Of a stretch of DNA of 64,000 bases, positions 46,619 through 54,884 are shown one piece after another. Position 1 is the first letter of the stretch. Each line of letters opens with the position of its first letter. The stretch comes from Shewanella halotolerans (GTDB lineage: Bacteria > Pseudomonadota > Gammaproteobacteria > Enterobacterales > Shewanellaceae). The DNA lies in NCBI RefSeq assembly GCF_019457535.1, contig NZ_CP080417.1, positions 930,001 through 994,000 on the forward strand, in the 5' to 3' direction. The notes under the pieces were generated by a model. That model was not told the DNA's origin. It was given only the letters and a program-made list of their open reading frames with translations, and did not search any database. The position numbers and the translations under genes were made by a program.

Positions 46619-47056
46619 TTACTGCTCAACCTGCATCCAATCGACTTCGACGCCTGCTTGGTCAAACATATCCTGGCTGACCTTAATCTTATCGCCCCAG
46701 CGGGAGAGGAAGTCGTCGCTGGGTTGTGGGCTGTGGACTACCTTTAGCCCAGTCTGGATGATCTTGGCGGCGCAGTTGGGGCAAGGAAAGTGGGTCACCC
46801 AGATCTCGCAGCTGCTGAGATCCCGCTTGGCGTAGAGAATGGCGTTCTCTTCGGCGTGCAGTGTCTTGAGCAGCTTCATCTCGCGGTTGTCTGTCTCGGC
46901 GCTGTCGGAGATCCCGCGCGGGTAGCCGTTGAATCCCAGTGAGACAATGCGGTTGTTTTCAGTGATCACGGCGCCCACTTGGGTGGAGGGATCTTTACTC
47001 CAAGAGGCTACCAGTTCGGCCATTTGTAAAAAACGTATCGCCCATTTGCTCATCAT
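46619..47056 (-). CDS. dCMP deaminase (ComEB-like)
   Basis: This zinc-dependent enzyme converts dCMP to dUMP for thymidylate synthesis. Its 145 residues include the zinc/catalytic HAEENAIL and HFPCPNCAAKI, plus SKDPSTQVGAVI and GFNGYPRGI, typical of the family. Two in-frame ATGs at the start are equally possible. Confidence 0.9.
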   Translation of the reverse strand: MMSKWAIRFLQMAELVASWSKDPSTQVGAVITENNRIVSLGFNGYPRGISDSAETDNREMKLLKTLHAEENAILYAKRDLSSCEIWVTHFPCPNCAAKIIQTGLKVVHSPQPSDDFLSRWGDKIKVSQDMFDQAGVEVDWMQVEQ

Positions 47057-47297
47057 CTACTTAGGGTTCCTATTCTATATGGCTGAATATATTGACTTAA
47101 CCAGAAACAATTCTCTGTCGAGAACAATGATAAATCAAGCCGCGCTCAACACAAAGCAAAGTCTGGCGGATTGAGTGTTCTTGCGCTAATTCATCACTAC
47201 TCACAGCTCAAATCTAACTCATTAAAGCTAACTCATTAACGCTGGCTCAATAAAAACCATGGGGATGGCATTGGCTATTTTCCAAGGCCCTGGCCGG

Positions 47298-47846
47298 TCA
47301 ATCTCTACTCGCGATTATCTGAGGAATGGTTTCAATCTCGGGTTCAAATTCTGGCTCGAGTGTCGATGTGATAGTGGTTCTTACGCTTTCGACATGATAA
47401 CTGCGTTTGGCGTCGAACCGAATCAGAGGAAGCCCCGCGGTGCGACAGGCATCTTCCACTAGTTGGTCGCGCGCAATGGTCTTGGCCTGCTTGTGACTCT
47501 TGTCGTCGAGTTCGATGGCGGCGATAACGTCCAGGGTCTGCTTGTCGCACAACACAAAGTCAAAGTGTTTGGCGGAGATCTTGTTGAAAGCATTTTGCCA
47601 GTGTTGGCGCGTCATCCCCTTTTCTGGAGTGATCACATCGGCAATGCGTACCTTGCCAAGGATACGGTATTGCTCGCCAACGGCGTTATCTAACACCCCC
47701 AGAAACGATCGTTCGGCGGGGGTAAACAGGGCCTTATGTTTACGATATTGGTAGTGGCGACTGCTGGTGCTACTGCCTAGTCGCGACAGCAGGGTCAAAA
47801 TGATGATAAAGCCAAAGGCCATTGCGAATAAAAGGTTGAGGTTCAT
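47298..47846 (-). CDS. DUF2726 membrane-anchored protein
   Basis: The protein has 182 residues. An N-terminal helix (LLFAMAFGFIIILTLLSRL) precedes a DUF2726 domain (ALFTPAERSFLGVLDNAVG, FDFVLCDKQTLDVIAAIELDDKSH, CRTAGLPLIRF). The D-ELDDKSH set resembles a PD-(D/E)xK-type nuclease core. The ATG at 47846 puts the anchor at the N-terminus. The role is unknown. Confidence 0.75.
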   Translation of the reverse strand: MNLNLLFAMAFGFIIILTLLSRLGSSTSSRHYQYRKHKALFTPAERSFLGVLDNAVGEQYRILGKVRIADVITPEKGMTRQHWQNAFNKISAKHFDFVLCDKQTLDVIAAIELDDKSHKQAKTIARDQLVEDACRTAGLPLIRFDAKRSYHVESVRTTITSTLEPEFEPEIETIPQIIASRD

Positions 47847-48070
47847 CGAACATCCATCTCTTGAGGTTGGCGTCATTGCCGGGTTGATTTGTTTGCACAA
47901 TAAGCCTTGTCCCTCGCTTTTTCAACTCGCACTCTTTTCAGTTGCAGCTTTGCCAACTTAGCTTGAATCCCAATCGAAACCAGACTAGCTTGGGGTATTG
48001 CAATGGATGGTCGGTTTTTTAAGCTGGCTGAGTGCGGATCCTGGATGCAGGATGACAAAGGGAGTGCCAA

Positions 48071-49342
48071 ATGATGTTGAAAAATATGTGGGTACAGCGC
48101 AAGTCTAGAACGGATAAAGCGGAGCCGAGAGCCTGGGTGAGCAACCTGATGAGTGCCTTGTTGGTCACCTTTTCCAGTATCCTAGCCGGAGCCCTGGTCA
48201 GTGGCTGTAACAGTGATGATGAGGAGGCGCTAAACCCCATCGACACGGCCAAGATGCAGCAGACGGTGGCTGAGCTGGCCGAGGATATGTTGGTGCCGGG
48301 CGCCGTGGTGATACTGCATACCCCCAAGGGTAACTTTGAATATACCTTTGGGGTGAGCCAGTATGGCGGCAGTGAGCCAACCCGTTTCGATCAGCACCTC
48401 CGGGTTGGCTCCAATACCAAGACCTGGGTCGGCACTATCATCTTGCAGATGGTGCAGGAGGGTAAGCTCCAGTTAGATGACCCCGTGGCCATGCACTGGA
48501 CTGGCGTGCCGAGCGGTGAGCAGATCACCATAGCTCAGCTGCTGTCGATGGAGAGCGGCCTGCATAACTACACCACCACATTGGCGCTGAATCAGATCTT
48601 AGATCAGGATCCCAACAAGGCGTGGACCCAAGCTGAGCTGCTTAAGCTGAGTTTCGACTCTCCGCTGGATTTTACGCCGGGCACAGACTTTGGCTATTCC
48701 AACGCTAATACGGTATTGCTTGGCCTGATCGCCCAGAAACTCGATGACAGCACCTTACCTGAGATCATGCTGCGCCGCCTGTTTGCTCCCCTAGGCATGA
48801 CACAAACCCTGTTTCCTGAGATCACCGATAACGTGCTGCCCGAGCCCTACGCCCACGGCTATATGTATGGCACCAATGTGTTGACCATGGACGGGGCGCT
48901 GCCTGAGGCGATGCAGCAGGAGGCGCGCGATGGGGTGATAATGCCGGGGGAGCAGACCGAGGCTAATCCTTCCTGGGGCTGGGCGGCCGGTGCGGGGATC
49001 TCTACCGCCAGGGAGCTGCTGGTCTGGGTCGAGGCCTTGGTTGGCGGCAAACTGTTAAATGAGGAGATGCAGAAACTGCGTCTGGCCAGCGTTAAGCCTA
49101 TCGATCCCGATAATCCCAACACCGCTTACTATGGCCTGGGCATAGCCAAGTTTGGCCAGCTCTATGGCCATACCGGCGAGCTGCCGGGTTATAACTCTTT
49201 CATGGGTCATGACCCAGAAAACAAGGTGACCCTGGTGGTCTGGACCAACATGGCACCTAGCGTGGATGGCCGCGACCCGGCCACCACGATTGCGGCGGCG
49301 CTCATCAAGCAACTCTACCGGCCGGTTAACTCATCTAACTAG
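48071..49342 (+). CDS. Beta-lactamase-like serine hydrolase lipoprotein
   Basis: The protein has 423 residues. A long basic N-region is followed by LVTFSSILAGALVSGC, a lipobox. The class C/penicillin-binding fold has the nucleophile SNTK, the second motif YSN and a third-motif variant HTGELPG. The family includes D-alanyl-D-alanine carboxypeptidases and esterases; the substrate is unclear. GGGAG precedes the ATG. Confidence 0.85.
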   Translation: MMLKNMWVQRKSRTDKAEPRAWVSNLMSALLVTFSSILAGALVSGCNSDDEEALNPIDTAKMQQTVAELAEDMLVPGAVVILHTPKGNFEYTFGVSQYGGSEPTRFDQHLRVGSNTKTWVGTIILQMVQEGKLQLDDPVAMHWTGVPSGEQITIAQLLSMESGLHNYTTTLALNQILDQDPNKAWTQAELLKLSFDSPLDFTPGTDFGYSNANTVLLGLIAQKLDDSTLPEIMLRRLFAPLGMTQTLFPEITDNVLPEPYAHGYMYGTNVLTMDGALPEAMQQEARDGVIMPGEQTEANPSWGWAAGAGISTARELLVWVEALVGGKLLNEEMQKLRLASVKPIDPDNPNTAYYGLGIAKFGQLYGHTGELPGYNSFMGHDPENKVTLVVWTNMAPSVDGRDPATTIAAALIKQLYRPVNSSN

Positions 49343-49362
49343 GGGACAAAAATGTCACTGAT

Positions 49363-50385
49363 TCAGTCGCTGGCGCTCTTGGTGCAGGTCTCGGCGTTTT
49401 CCGGTGTGCAGAGTTTGATGGGGGTAAAGACTATCTGCTCGAAGGCCTGGTCGCTGACGATCTTATGCAGGGTGAATATCGCCTGGCGACCCATCTCGTA
49501 GGGGCTCTGGCCTATGTTGGTATGGGCGAGATGGTCTTGTAGCATGGCCAGCTGAGGTGGCGCCGCATCTGAAATAATCACGACTATCTCTTTGTTATTC
49601 AGCTTGATTTTATAGGGCGCTATCATCTTACGATACAGGGCCTCATCGTTTTGCGGCCAGCCACCCACGGCGATAAAGGAGTCGGCCTTGATGGGCTTGC
49701 CTTTCATGACTGACTCCATCTGCTTCACCGCCTGACTGAGCTGATCGAAGTTGGAGAAGGGCTCTCTGATCTCTGTCCAGCCATTATCGTTTTGCAGTCG
49801 CTTGCCCGGTGGGTTTTCATAGGTTTTGCCAGACAGGGCGCTACGAATGCCCATGATCCTCAGGTTGAGGTTGGGGGAGTCGGGGCGGCCGGTTTGGATG
49901 ATCAGGGTGCCGCCATTGGGCCTGAGTTTTTTGAGTTGCTCACCCAGTGCCAGGCCAAAGGCAAAGTTGTCTGTACCTATGTAGGCGCGTCTTAGATCTT
50001 GATGTTCGGCCAGGGTTGGGGCGTCGAAATCTGAGTCATAGGTGATCACCGGAATGCCGGCGGCCTTGGCTTTGGTGAGACTGTTCTCGGCGAGAAACTT
50101 AGACTGGGTGATGGCTACGGCAATGCCGTTTATGCCTTGGTCGATAAGCTGCTCGATCACCTTATCTTGCAGTCTCACGCTGGAGATCTCTGGCCCCAGA
50201 TAGATACACTCGACATCCTTGAGCTGTCTTGCGGCGGCTTCGCAGCCGAGCTTACTCTGGTCGAAAAAGGCGCCGTAAAATTTTGGCACTACGGCGAATC
50301 TCAGGGTTTTAGCACTGACATCGGCGCTGAGCGTAGTGGTGGCCAGCAATGTCAGCGAGATGAGGGTGATGAGTAACCGAGTCAC
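49363..50385 (-). CDS. Periplasmic sugar-type binding protein (Peripla_BP_4)
   Basis: The protein has 340 residues. A signal sequence (LLITLISLTLLATTTLSA) precedes a two-lobe LacI/ribose-type fold (FAVVPKFYGAFFDQSKLGCE, GINGIAVAITQSKFLAENSL, GIPVITYDSDFD, TLIIQTGRPDS). GTG at 50385 has AGAGG 5 bases upstream. No ABC genes adjoin it, but a Cache-type chemoreceptor gene lies upstream on the same strand, so it may be a sensing or two-component partner and not a transport subunit. Confidence 0.78.
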   Translation of the reverse strand: MTRLLITLISLTLLATTTLSADVSAKTLRFAVVPKFYGAFFDQSKLGCEAAARQLKDVECIYLGPEISSVRLQDKVIEQLIDQGINGIAVAITQSKFLAENSLTKAKAAGIPVITYDSDFDAPTLAEHQDLRRAYIGTDNFAFGLALGEQLKKLRPNGGTLIIQTGRPDSPNLNLRIMGIRSALSGKTYENPPGKRLQNDNGWTEIREPFSNFDQLSQAVKQMESVMKGKPIKADSFIAVGGWPQNDEALYRKMIAPYKIKLNNKEIVVIISDAAPPQLAMLQDHLAHTNIGQSPYEMGRQAIFTLHKIVSDQAFEQIVFTPIKLCTPENAETCTKSASD

Positions 50386-50588
50386 GATAACCTCTCGAAT
50401 CCATTTCCTAATAACTAGGTTAGTCGTAGCTAAGGTATTAGCAACTAACGTCTTGATAAGCATAGCCATATCAAGCCAGGTCAAATTTTACATTTTGATA
50501 ACCAAATGTAGCAAAGTGATACGGCTAAAGATATGTGTTGGATCAAGAATTTTCGGTGATAAATGCGTGTAAAACTAAGCGGGCTAAA

Positions 50589-50626
50589 GGTTTCGGCGCC
50601 TCTATCAGAGCAGAGGCGCCGAAACC
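50589..50626 (-). terminator. Long hairpin between the chemoreceptor and binding-protein genes
   Basis: GGTTTCGGCGCCTCT and AGAGGCGCCGAAACC are exact 15-bp inverted copies with an 8-base loop. A third, partial copy (CAGAGGTGCCGAAAC) occurs at 50641-50655. There is no T-run on either strand, so it could be a repeat element as well as a terminator. Confidence 0.5.
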
Positions 50627-50673
50627 TATGTCCTCGAAAGCAGAGGTGCCGAAACTAGAGTCGCCACAACTTG

Positions 50674-52740
50674 CTAGGCTAGCTTGAATTTACTCACCAT
50701 GGCGCTGAGCTGTTGATTGGCGGCCGACAGGCTCTGGGTGCTTTCCAGTGTCTGCTGGCCATTTTGCAGCAGGGTCTGGGCCATCGCCTCTATGGTGTGC
50801 ATGTTTTGGCTGATCTCGGCCGTTACCACACTCTGCTGCTCTGAGGCGCTGGCGATCTGGCCGCCCAGGTCGTTGATCTCGGCGATGGAGTTGGTGACGG
50901 CGCCCAGATTTGAGGTGACGCGGGCGGTATTTTGGGTGACCTGCTGGCAGCTGTTTTGGGTTTCCAGCATCAGCTGCTCTGCGGTGTCGGCGTCGCGCCT
51001 CAGGGTGGAGAGGATCTGCTCTATCTGTGTGGTGCAGGACTGGGTGCGTGAGGCGAGTGAGCGCACCTCATCGGCCACCACGGCAAAGCCGCGTCCCTGC
51101 TCGCCGGCCCGGGCCGCCTCGATGGCGGCATTAAGTGCCAGCAGGTTGGTCTGATCGGCGATCTCCTTGATCACCCCCAATACCGAGATGATCTGATTGG
51201 TGTTCTCGCTCATGGTGTGAATGCTCTGGCTGGCCGAGTTCATCTCGTTCGCCAGTGCCTGGACGCTGCCGGCGGCATCCGAGACGGTGAGGGTCGAGGT
51301 CTTGGCCTCTTCGTTGGCCTGATGCGTGCTGGCGGCCATCTTGCCCGCGCTCTGGGCCACGGCGTCTGCCGAGGCATTCATCTGGTTGATGGCGGTGACC
51401 ACAAGCTCTGTCTCGCTGCTGTGTTTACTCAGCGCCTGACGATTGTTTTCCGAGTGGCTGTCGAGTTGGCCTATCCCCTGGGTGATCTTCTGTGAGGCGT
51501 GGGAGATCTCAAGCATCATCGCCTGTAGGTAGCCGATGAAGCTGTTAACCGAGTGGCCGATGGCCGCCAGTTCATCCTTGCTGGTGATGGCCAGCCTGGA
51601 GGTGAGGTCGGCGTCGCCGGTGGAGAGAGTATCGATGCGGTTTTTCAGCATCACCATGTCGGCGATGATCTTGTTGAGCAGGAATACGCAAAACGCCAGG
51701 GCGATGATGATAAGCAGGCTGGCAATGGCGATGCTGCGGTAAATTTTCTGTTTGAATATCGCCTCAGTGCCGGCGGTGAGCCCCTGCTCGATGGCGCTGA
51801 TGTTGGACTCATAGGTGCCGGTGCCTATCACCCAGCCCCACTCGGGGAGGATCTTTCTGACATAGGCGATCTGCGTCTCTTGGCTGTGGGTCTTAGGGTC
51901 GGTGACAGGTAAGGCGACGAAGGCTTCCGCTTGGTTGCCGAGCGCCTGTTTCGCCTTGGCGGCGTTTGGCGTGACTTGCCCTATTTGAGATGACTGCGAG
52001 TGGGCCAATATCTTGCCGCTACTGTCCTGTATCCAGAAGTGGCCGTCTTCGCCAAACTTGGCGGCCAGCACGGTCTGCAGCGCGCTGTTGAGTTTGTCTT
52101 GTTTCAATGTGCTGACATATTCCCCGGTGGCGATCACCAGATTGAGCGGCTCGAAGTAGAAGGAGGCCGAGAGTTTCTCTTCCACTTGACCGGTCGAAGG
52201 ATTGGAGAAGAAGTAGCTGGTAAATCCAATAGGATTGGCCCTAGCGGCGGCGACTATATCCCGGGCATAGTAGTTACCCTTCTCGTCCAGGGCGTCGCGG
52301 CTGTTACCCATGGAGACGCCGCCCATGCCGGACGCCTCATTCTCCAGGGTGTCGGCATTGTAGGCAAACAGATAGCGGCCGTTACCCCATTGATACTCAT
52401 TGAGGAAGGTGTAGACCATCATGGCGGCATCGTCGGTGAGGTTGTTCTCGTACATGCGATTAATGACATCGCGGAACACCTTTATCTCATCCCCCAGCGC
52501 CTGCTTGATATTGGCTTCTCGGGACTGTTGGTAGAAGTCGTTGACGGAGCGGCTTAGGGTGTCGACTTGGCCGATGAGGTTCTGTTTGATGAGGGCTTCA
52601 ACCTGTTGGTTGATGTTGCTCTGTTCCTGCTTAAGGACCTCTTGCGCGATGATATAGGTGTTGATGATAAACAAGCCTGATACCGCGACAAGTAAAGCAC
52701 CTACTAATATGATTAGTTTAGCTTTTATTGTTATTTTCAT
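50674..52740 (-). CDS. Methyl-accepting chemotaxis protein with Cache domain
   Basis: The protein has 688 residues with N-terminal helix LIILVGALLVAVSGLFII. A periplasmic Cache-type sensor (YYARDIVAAARANPIGFTSY and VIATGEYVSTL) lies between this and a second helix (IAIASLLIIIALAFCVFLL). HAMP follows, then the signalling tip EIADQTNLLALNAAIEAARA. It controls motility through CheA. The ATG at 52740 gives the right membrane topology. The ligand is unknown. Confidence 0.92.
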   Translation of the reverse strand: MKITIKAKLIILVGALLVAVSGLFIINTYIIAQEVLKQEQSNINQQVEALIKQNLIGQVDTLSRSVNDFYQQSREANIKQALGDEIKVFRDVINRMYENNLTDDAAMMVYTFLNEYQWGNGRYLFAYNADTLENEASGMGGVSMGNSRDALDEKGNYYARDIVAAARANPIGFTSYFFSNPSTGQVEEKLSASFYFEPLNLVIATGEYVSTLKQDKLNSALQTVLAAKFGEDGHFWIQDSSGKILAHSQSSQIGQVTPNAAKAKQALGNQAEAFVALPVTDPKTHSQETQIAYVRKILPEWGWVIGTGTYESNISAIEQGLTAGTEAIFKQKIYRSIAIASLLIIIALAFCVFLLNKIIADMVMLKNRIDTLSTGDADLTSRLAITSKDELAAIGHSVNSFIGYLQAMMLEISHASQKITQGIGQLDSHSENNRQALSKHSSETELVVTAINQMNASADAVAQSAGKMAASTHQANEEAKTSTLTVSDAAGSVQALANEMNSASQSIHTMSENTNQIISVLGVIKEIADQTNLLALNAAIEAARAGEQGRGFAVVADEVRSLASRTQSCTTQIEQILSTLRRDADTAEQLMLETQNSCQQVTQNTARVTSNLGAVTNSIAEINDLGGQIASASEQQSVVTAEISQNMHTIEAMAQTLLQNGQQTLESTQSLSAANQQLSAMVSKFKLA

Positions 52741-52990
52741 AAGAACCAGCCTAAGACAATTTTGACTAGACATAAGAAAAATCTAATGGATATTAAGTGG
52801 CAAAATTAACCCAAAGGCAATCTGGCGTTTACAGAAGCGTGATGTGGATGCAACTTGTTTGGCGCAAATGAGAGTTGATTAACAGATATGGCCAAGAGGT
52901 GAGCCAGGTGGCATTTAAGCTGAATCTAACTGATTGGCTAGATTAGCAAATATGGCTAGACCTATAGTGCTGAAGAGGGAAGAGAAGACG

Positions 52991-53016
52991 TGAAAAAGGG
53001 AAGCCTGGGCTTCCCT
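52991..53016 (-). terminator. Terminator of the DUF3297 gene
   Basis: AAAGGGAAGC pairs with GCTTCCCTTT (loop CTGG). The A-run on the plus strand gives the U-run of the minus-strand transcript. The 308-base gap 52741-53048 otherwise holds only the chemoreceptor promoter region. Confidence 0.75.
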
Positions 53017-53048
53017 TTAGTGTCGCGGCTTTATCTAAGCTTGTCGCT

Positions 53049-53297
53049 TTATTTATAGAAAGCTTCGATGGTGCCTTTGACTGTCATCATCAGCGGTTGG
53101 CCGTGACGGTCTAGGGCTTTAGGGCTAGGGATCTTCACCCAGCCTTCACTGATGCAATACTCTTCTACGTTGAAGCGCTCTTTGCCGTTAACGAGAATGC
53201 CGATGTCGTGCTCGAAGTAGTCGGCCACATGGTGTGGGCTACGTGGATTGACAGATAGGCGATCGGGCAATGCAGGTAGTGATTTAGTGTCAGTCAT
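53049..53297 (-). CDS. DUF3297 family protein
   Basis: The 82-residue protein matches DUF3297: LPDRLSVNPRSPHHV, DIGILVNGKERFNVEEYC, and SEGWVKIPSPKALDRHGQP. Its function is unknown; it is short, soluble and widespread in proteobacteria. The ATG at 53297 (MTDTKSL) is the usual start. Confidence 0.85.
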   Translation of the reverse strand: MTDTKSLPALPDRLSVNPRSPHHVADYFEHDIGILVNGKERFNVEEYCISEGWVKIPSPKALDRHGQPLMMTVKGTIEAFYK

Positions 53298-53488
53298 AGT
53301 GGTTATCTTCAATCAAAAAAGTTGTGCGCTATTGTAGGCAATAGTGCTGGTGGGCTCAAGAAATAACAGGTGGTAGGCGAAACCGGGAGGAGTAGGGTTG
53401 AGCGTTTGCCTTGAGTTTTTGTGTCTGGGCTGGAAAAATGGCCTGCTTGTTTACTATCGCCGCCCCATACCTTGAGGATTTTGTCGCC

Positions 53489-53875
53489 ATGAATGAAGCG
53501 ATCGTCATCGCCTTACCTTCGCTGATCCACCGTATCGGCCGGGAGCGGGTGACTCAGGCGCAGACCCTGGCGGGGAAATTTGGCTGCAGCCTGAAGCGGG
53601 TGCGGCGCTCGCGCAACTGGCAACTGACTGGCGGCGCGGTGGATGTGCAATCCTTTACCCTGGCGCTTAAGCAGTGTCAGCCGGCGATGGCGCCCTATCT
53701 GATCGCCAAGCTCGAGGCGGGTCTGTTGCTGCATGCCGATAAGTTAGAACCCTTGCCAGTCAAGTTAGTGCGCCTGATCCACGAGACCCCGGGCATCACC
53801 TTAGGGGAGCTGATGGAGCAGACCAAGTGCACCATTATCGAGGCGCGCCAGGCCAGGTTTGATGCCGATAGCTAA
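53489..53875 (+). CDS. RRF-like small protein (ribosome recycling factor family, RRF_GI)
   Basis: The protein has 128 residues. IVIALPSLIHRIGRERVTQAQ, LKRVRRSRNWQLTGG and a C-terminal HTH-like TPGITLGELMEQTKCTIIEARQARF match the small proteins annotated as ribosome recycling factor family in vibrios and Shewanella. These are far shorter than true RRF, and the function is uncertain. I chose the ATG at 53489 (MNEAIVI). Confidence 0.65.
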   Translation: MNEAIVIALPSLIHRIGRERVTQAQTLAGKFGCSLKRVRRSRNWQLTGGAVDVQSFTLALKQCQPAMAPYLIAKLEAGLLLHADKLEPLPVKLVRLIHETPGITLGELMEQTKCTIIEARQARFDADS

Positions 53876-53895
53876 ACCAAGTTTTTAATTTAGAA

Positions 53896-53930
53896 ACAAG
53901 GGGGATGGCCGATTTGGCTATCCCCCTTGT
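53896..53930. terminator. Bidirectional terminator
   Basis: ACAAGGGGGATGGCC pairs 14/15 with GGCTATCCCCCTTGT (loop GATTT), between converging genes. Confidence 0.75.
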
Positions 53931-53954
53931 GGTTATGGGTCAGACTAAAAGGCG

Positions 53955-54884
53955 CTAGGCGCTCAGTCTGCGCCAGGCGCTGCCCATCAGGGTGAAGATG
54001 AAGGTGAACAGCTTGTAGGTGAGCCAACAGAAAAAGATAAAGCCACCGATCATCAGTACCCAGACAATCACCTCTACCGTGGTCGAAGGTTTCTTCTTGG
54101 CCTTGTCTGAAGTCTTTTCTGTTTTCTCATCTGCCTGTTCGTTGGCGGCGGTTTGACTGCTTTGCTCAGGCTCCGCGACCTTAGTGCTCGCCTTGCCGTC
54201 ATCTGCGCTGCTGGTGTCGGCTGTAACCGCCTTGCCATCGATCGATTGCAGGATGACGCCGAATTGGTTCTGGTTGTGGTCCAGCCTGACCTTGAGATTA
54301 CGGGTCTTATAGCCCTTCTCGCTGACCTCTAGCTGGTAGTCTCCGGCGGCCAGTGGCATGCCAAACTCATATTTGGGCCCAATGTTCATCACCCTGACCT
54401 TTGCCGTGGTCGGCTGGGTCACTATCTCCAGCGGGAAGCTCTTACGGCCCTTCTCCCAGAAGGTGAGGGTCGCAATGTTGCGGCGCTTGGCCTGAACATA
54501 GACTTTGCGGGTGATGGCCTGCTTCTTCTTGTCCTTAGGGCTGGCCTTGAGCCAATAGGTGCCGGGTGCCAGATAGGCGCGGCGGCTGATCGCTATCCCG
54601 CTGCCATTGGCCTGACGCGACAGGGTTGCCTTGTCGAGATCTGGGTTGCTGCCCAGGTCCAGCAGGCCTGCATTCTTATTGGCGCTCACCAGTTGATATT
54701 GGTTAGCCTCCACCTGTGCGATCAGGTGTGACAGCCCCGGCAGCTGCGCCAGCTCGCCGGCGAAGGCCTCGAAGATGCCATCTTCAATCTTGTCTTTGAT
54801 CTTCTGTTTCAGATCGGCGTGAGCGACTTCGGGGGCGAGGATCAGTAACAGCGCCGCACAGCAAGGTAAAATCCATTTATTCAT
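53955..54884 (-). CDS. PEGA-domain periplasmic protein with C-terminal membrane anchor
   Basis: The protein has 309 residues. A signal peptide (CCAALLLILAPEVAHA) is followed by a helical part, then two PEGA-like repeats: one around YLAPGTYWLKASPKDKKK and a second around AKVRVMNIGPKYEFGMPLAAGDYQLEVSEKGYK. A Ser/Lys-rich linker and a C-terminal helix (EVIVWVLMIGGFIFFCWLTY) follow. PEGA domains often bind cell-surface structures. GGAGG precedes the ATG, which overlaps the upstream gene by 8 bases. The pair is of unknown function. Confidence 0.7.
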   Translation of the reverse strand: MNKWILPCCAALLLILAPEVAHADLKQKIKDKIEDGIFEAFAGELAQLPGLSHLIAQVEANQYQLVSANKNAGLLDLGSNPDLDKATLSRQANGSGIAISRRAYLAPGTYWLKASPKDKKKQAITRKVYVQAKRRNIATLTFWEKGRKSFPLEIVTQPTTAKVRVMNIGPKYEFGMPLAAGDYQLEVSEKGYKTRNLKVRLDHNQNQFGVILQSIDGKAVTADTSSADDGKASTKVAEPEQSSQTAANEQADEKTEKTSDKAKKKPSTTVEVIVWVLMIGGFIFFCWLTYKLFTFIFTLMGSAWRRLSA

